Notes under the pieces: model-generated
Told to the model about the DNA's origin: nothing
The model's input: the letters and a program-made list of their open reading frames with translations, nothing else
The model's database searches: none
Assembly (NCBI GenBank): GCA_017857755.1
Contig: JAFMCM010000009.1
Location: 1 to 50,854, forward strand
Direction of reading: 5' to 3'
Source: Methylophilaceae bacterium
Lineage (GTDB): Bacteria; Pseudomonadota; Gammaproteobacteria; Burkholderiales; Methylophilaceae
DNA length: 50,854 nucleotides
Shown: positions 48,284 to 50,854 of the stretch, piece by piece
Numbering within the stretch: the first letter of the stretch is position 1
Layout of the letters: each line of letters opens with the position of its first letter
Program-made: the position numbers and the translations under genes

Positions 48284-48315
48284 TCCCGTGCGTCTACCAA
48301 TTCCGCCATCCCGGC
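48229..48315 (-). tRNA. tRNA-Leu (anticodon CAA)
   Basis: An 87-base class II tRNA on the minus strand. Acceptor stem GCCGGGA starts at 48315 and pairs with TCCCGGC before ACCA; CCA is encoded (48231-48229). The anticodon loop CTCAAAA gives anticodon CAA, reading UUG. The long variable arm and a T loop with GTTCGATTC are present. Its 3' half is duplicated 850 bp downstream. Confidence 0.97.
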
Positions 48316-48411
48316 AATGCGATTTATACAATGCTGTATAATAACATCGGCGCAATTATACCAAGCTCTTACCTAATTGCGAAACCAATTATTCACAATT
48401 AATTAATATTT

Positions 48412-49440
48412 ATGAAAACAGAAGACTTTGATTTCGACTTACCGCAACATTTAATTGCACAACACCCAACAAAAGAGCGCAACGCAAGCCGCCTACTCTA
48501 TCTAGATGGGGCTAATACCGAACCAAGCGACCACACCTTCTTAGAGTTACCCACGTTTTTAGCTAAAAATGATTTACTCATTTTTAATGACACACGCGTG
48601 ATTAAAGCACGATTATTTGGCCAAAAAGCGACAGGCGGAAATATTGAAATTTTAGTTGAGCGTATCATTAATGATCATGAAGTTTATGCGATGGTGCGTT
48701 CGTCACGCTCACCAAAAGCGGGCAGTACGATGACCTTAGCTGGGGCGTTTGATGTGGAAATGCTAGGCCGTGAAGATGATTTGTTTCACCTCAAGTTTCT
48801 TTCTCAAACCCCTGTTGTTGATTTATTAGAACAATATGGTAGCTTACCTCTCCCGCCTTATATTGCGCATGAAGCAGACAGCACAGATGAAGATCGATAT
48901 CAAACTGTCTATGCCAAACATGCTGGCGCAGTAGCGGCACCAACAGCAGGCTTGCACTTTGACGAGTCCATGCTCAATCAGTTAAAAGAAAATGGTATAA
49001 GAATCGCCTACATTACCCTGCATGTTGGCGCTGGCACATTTAAACCCGTCAGTGTTGACCACATCGCCGAACATAAAATGCATAGCGAGGTCTATCATAT
49101 CCCTGCAGAAACAATCGCACTCATTAATCAAACGCGTGCCTCAGGAGGCAAGGTGACAGCAATAGGCACGACGGTGATGCGCGCTTTAGAAAGCGCAGCT
49201 CAGCTTGGGGAATTAAAAGCAGGCAGTCAAGAAACTAATATTTTTATTACGCCAGGCTTCACATTTAAGGTTATTGATAGAATGCTAACCAACTTCCATT
49301 TGCCAAAAAGCACCCTACTCATGTTAGTGTCTGCCTTTACTGGCTTTGAAGCCATCAAACATGCCTATGCGCATGCAATCAACAAAGAGTATCGCTTTTT
49401 TAGTTATGGGGATGCCATGTTGTTAGAAAAGAAAAGTTAA
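48412..49440 (+). CDS. queA: S-adenosylmethionine:tRNA ribosyltransferase-isomerase
   Basis: The 342-residue enzyme builds epoxyqueuosine in tRNA. It shows the QueA start DFDFDLPQHLIAQHP, IFNDTRVIKARLFG, VAAPTAGLHFDESML and HVGAGTFKPV, and ends with TNFHLPKSTLLMLVSAF. The usual partner tgt does not follow; instead an unknown exported protein does. The tRNA-Leu gene sits just upstream on the opposite strand. Confidence 0.97.
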   Translation: MKTEDFDFDLPQHLIAQHPTKERNASRLLYLDGANTEPSDHTFLELPTFLAKNDLLIFNDTRVIKARLFGQKATGGNIEILVERIINDHEVYAMVRSSRSPKAGSTMTLAGAFDVEMLGREDDLFHLKFLSQTPVVDLLEQYGSLPLPPYIAHEADSTDEDRYQTVYAKHAGAVAAPTAGLHFDESMLNQLKENGIRIAYITLHVGAGTFKPVSVDHIAEHKMHSEVYHIPAETIALINQTRASGGKVTAIGTTVMRALESAAQLGELKAGSQETNIFITPGFTFKVIDRMLTNFHLPKSTLLMLVSAFTGFEAIKHAYAHAINKEYRFFSYGDAMLLEKKS

Positions 49441-49516
49441 ACAAGCAGAATGAACAAACAGACGAAAATTCGCACTAAACAGCAACCTATTCATCAAAAT
49501 AAAAAAGCGCGATCTA

Positions 49517-50413
49517 ATGGAGAAGACTAAATTGAAAATCAATCAAGCTAAATTAAAAGTTAGCCTATTACTGGGCAGCCTATTATTCTCGGCAATGGCA
49601 CAAGCAACCGTTTTACCTGAGGCTAAATTACAAATAAAAATACCAATGGCTAAAGCGCCCACCTCACGACCAATGACCATCGCTTATCATCCAGCCTTAA
49701 TGGATTACTATGTTGCCGACGGTGGCTTAGCGCCCATGGGTAGTGAATGGCAAGCACCTATCTCAAAATCACAAATCCATGCATTTGATGCTGATGGAAA
49801 ATACATAAACTCAGCGAGTCCAGGCTACGACAATCGTTCTATTTACTACAATCCCAATACCGCACACATTGAAACCATTACTTACAATATTTCCAGCGCT
49901 GTCGGTTTCGCACCTAATACTGGCATGTACGCACTTCAAACAGAAGAATCAGGCCGAATTAAAGAGACCTCCACCGAAATTATGCAATACCACGCAGCAT
50001 TTGGTGATGCCTTTACCATGCCAACTTATGATGCTGAACACAACTGCTACTTTGCAAAACAAATGCGTAGCAATAAGGTGCTTATTGTCACAACAAAAGA
50101 TGAAGCACCGATTGGTGAAGTTATGCTGGACATTGCGAGTGCAGGAGCCAAGTTTGATGACATCAGTGATAGCTTTGTTGCCTATACAGGCGTAAAAGAT
50201 GAAGAACTAGCCCTATTAGACTTGGATCACAAGTCCATACTAGTGTTTAACCTTAAAGGTCAATTCGTTGCAAGAAGTAAACTTCCTGACAACATCAAAC
50301 TGCGCGCAAAAAACTATTACAACGGATTAGGATATACCAATGGCATGTTCTTTTTATACGTAGAATCAGAAGGTAAGTTTGGCACATATCACGGCTACCA
50401 AGTCGTCAAATAA
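49517..50413 (+). CDS. Unknown exported protein
   Basis: I do not recognise this 298-residue protein. It has a Sec signal peptide (hydrophobic core SLLLGSLLFSAMAQA, cleavage after AQA about residue 30) and a soluble, beta-rich body with repeated short D/Y/G turns such as ADGGLAPMGSEW and FNLKGQFVA, compatible with a beta-propeller-like fold. TTG 49532 with GGAG eight to nine bases upstream is a credible alternative start. A strong terminator follows. Confidence 0.7.
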   Translation: MEKTKLKINQAKLKVSLLLGSLLFSAMAQATVLPEAKLQIKIPMAKAPTSRPMTIAYHPALMDYYVADGGLAPMGSEWQAPISKSQIHAFDADGKYINSASPGYDNRSIYYNPNTAHIETITYNISSAVGFAPNTGMYALQTEESGRIKETSTEIMQYHAAFGDAFTMPTYDAEHNCYFAKQMRSNKVLIVTTKDEAPIGEVMLDIASAGAKFDDISDSFVAYTGVKDEELALLDLDHKSILVFNLKGQFVARSKLPDNIKLRAKNYYNGLGYTNGMFFLYVESEGKFGTYHGYQVVK

Positions 50414-50427
50414 TGACGAATCCACAT

Positions 50428-50457
50428 AAAAAAACCGCGCAATAGCGCGGTTTTTTT
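50428..50457. terminator. Bidirectional terminator after the unknown exported protein gene
   Basis: Stem CCGCGC/GCGCGG with loop AATA, flanked by seven A and seven or eight T. It lies 15 bases after the stop codon and before the convergent membrane-protein gene. Confidence 0.92.
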
Positions 50458-50472
50458 TAATACAAAAGCCCT

Positions 50473-50854
50473 TTATTGGCCAATCGCACCAGCAAGCTTA
50501 GCTGAAGCCACTCCAAATAAAGCACCAATCACGGTTGACAAAGCAATCAACAAGACTGGATTAGATAAATCGAGCGCAGTCACACTACCCGCATCGCTTG
50601 TTTGCAAAGCATAAGCTGCCGTAACAGCATAACCATATACGTTAGCAGGCACAACCGACAGTAATGTTTGACTTGCCGCGATGACTAGTAAAAAGACAGT
50701 TGCAGCAATGTAAACAGCTGGTCCAACCGCACCTGGCAACCCCAAAGGATTCATCCCGACCAAAAACAAAGCGACACCAGCAATCACCGCCCCATAAATC
50801 ATGCCGACAATGGTTTTTTGTAATGCTGCATCATCTCCGCCAGTGTGGAAATAA
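50473..50854 (-). CDS. Hydrophobic membrane protein, 5' end beyond window (DUF1097-like)
   Basis: The minus-strand frame stays open to the window edge, so the start is missing; ATG 50802 is internal or alternative. The visible 126 or so residues contain three to four membrane segments, with VVPANVYGYAVTAAYAL and IALSTVIGALFGVASAKL. The pattern resembles DUF1097 inner membrane proteins, but this is uncertain. Function unknown. Confidence 0.55.
   Translation of the reverse strand, partial: YFHTGGDDAALQKTIVGMIYGAVIAGVALFLVGMNPLGLPGAVGPAVYIAATVFLLVIAASQTLLSVVPANVYGYAVTAAYALQTSDAGSVTALDLSNPVLLIALSTVIGALFGVASAKLAGAIGQ

Overview
The window looks like a chromosome segment of a betaproteobacterial methylotroph of the family Methylophilaceae. 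This is inferred from the mix of genes (tkt-gap-pgk-purC block, beta-type lpxC/secA-side pair of a DciA-like protein and an M23 peptidase, DUF3683 oxidoreductase, beta-type cytochrome c oxidase assembly operon), a moderate to low G+C content, and a rhodopsin with retinal synthesis genes as in planktonic freshwater or marine members. The genus cannot be fixed from the sequence alone. Most of the window is ordinary, densely packed core genome.

Layout. 1-5.1 kb: start of secA, an M23 peptidase, a DciA-like (DUF721) gene, a membrane-tethered LuxR-type regulator divergent from a VIT-family transporter, ppa, a DUF1232 gene and purC. 5.3-11 kb: pgk, gap, tkt and a Gfo/Idh/MocA oxidoreductase, all on the minus strand; pyk and fba, often found between pgk and purC in relatives, are absent. 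11-16.7 kb: a YkgJ-like cysteine-cluster protein, a 2OG-Fe(II) oxygenase, stand-alone MnmD, an AEC transporter, a thioredoxin-like protein, RsmE, a DUF4956 membrane protein and a Nudix protein with a signal peptide. 16.8-20.7 kb: an unusual N-acetylglutamate synthase with an N-terminal XRE-type helix-turn-helix, followed by argB, a HAD nucleotidase and slmA. 20.8-31.8 kb: a 1289-residue FAD/Fe-S oxidoreductase, a TlpA-HemJ-unknown cluster, a TetR regulator, a PfkB kinase, a glycine-zipper lipoprotein, an OlsB-like/PlsC-like acyltransferase pair, apaH and a cytochrome c5-like protein.

31.9-40.2 kb: tRNA-Arg(CCG), then the complete aa3-type cytochrome c oxidase locus on the minus strand (coxB, coxA, coxC, a 39-residue membrane peptide, ctaG, SURF1, an SCO-like protein, ctaA, ctaB), with a DUF2909 gene inserted on the opposite strand. 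Divergent from it, after a gap of about 0.85 kb, lies a light-energy module on the plus strand (41.0-47.3 kb): a proton-pumping rhodopsin with D/T/E signature residues and a green-type leucine at the tuning position, then crtE, crtI, crtB, crtY and blh. The five enzymes overlap one another and can make retinal from isoprenoid precursors. The oxidase and the rhodopsin thus sit back to back, both generating proton motive force.

47.3-50.9 kb: a 56-bp exact direct repeat consisting of the 3' half of tRNA-Leu(CAA) lies 850 bp from the same sequence in the intact tRNA gene. It brackets a small insert carrying one MAPEG-family gene, which is the signature of integration at a tRNA. Then follow queA, an unknown exported protein and a membrane protein cut by the window edge.

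The observations most worth a second look are the XRE-ArgA fusion, the tRNA-Leu mini-island beside the rhodopsin cluster, the rhodopsin module and its repeated upstream elements, and the membrane-tethered LuxR regulator with a palindrome next to the VIT transporter.
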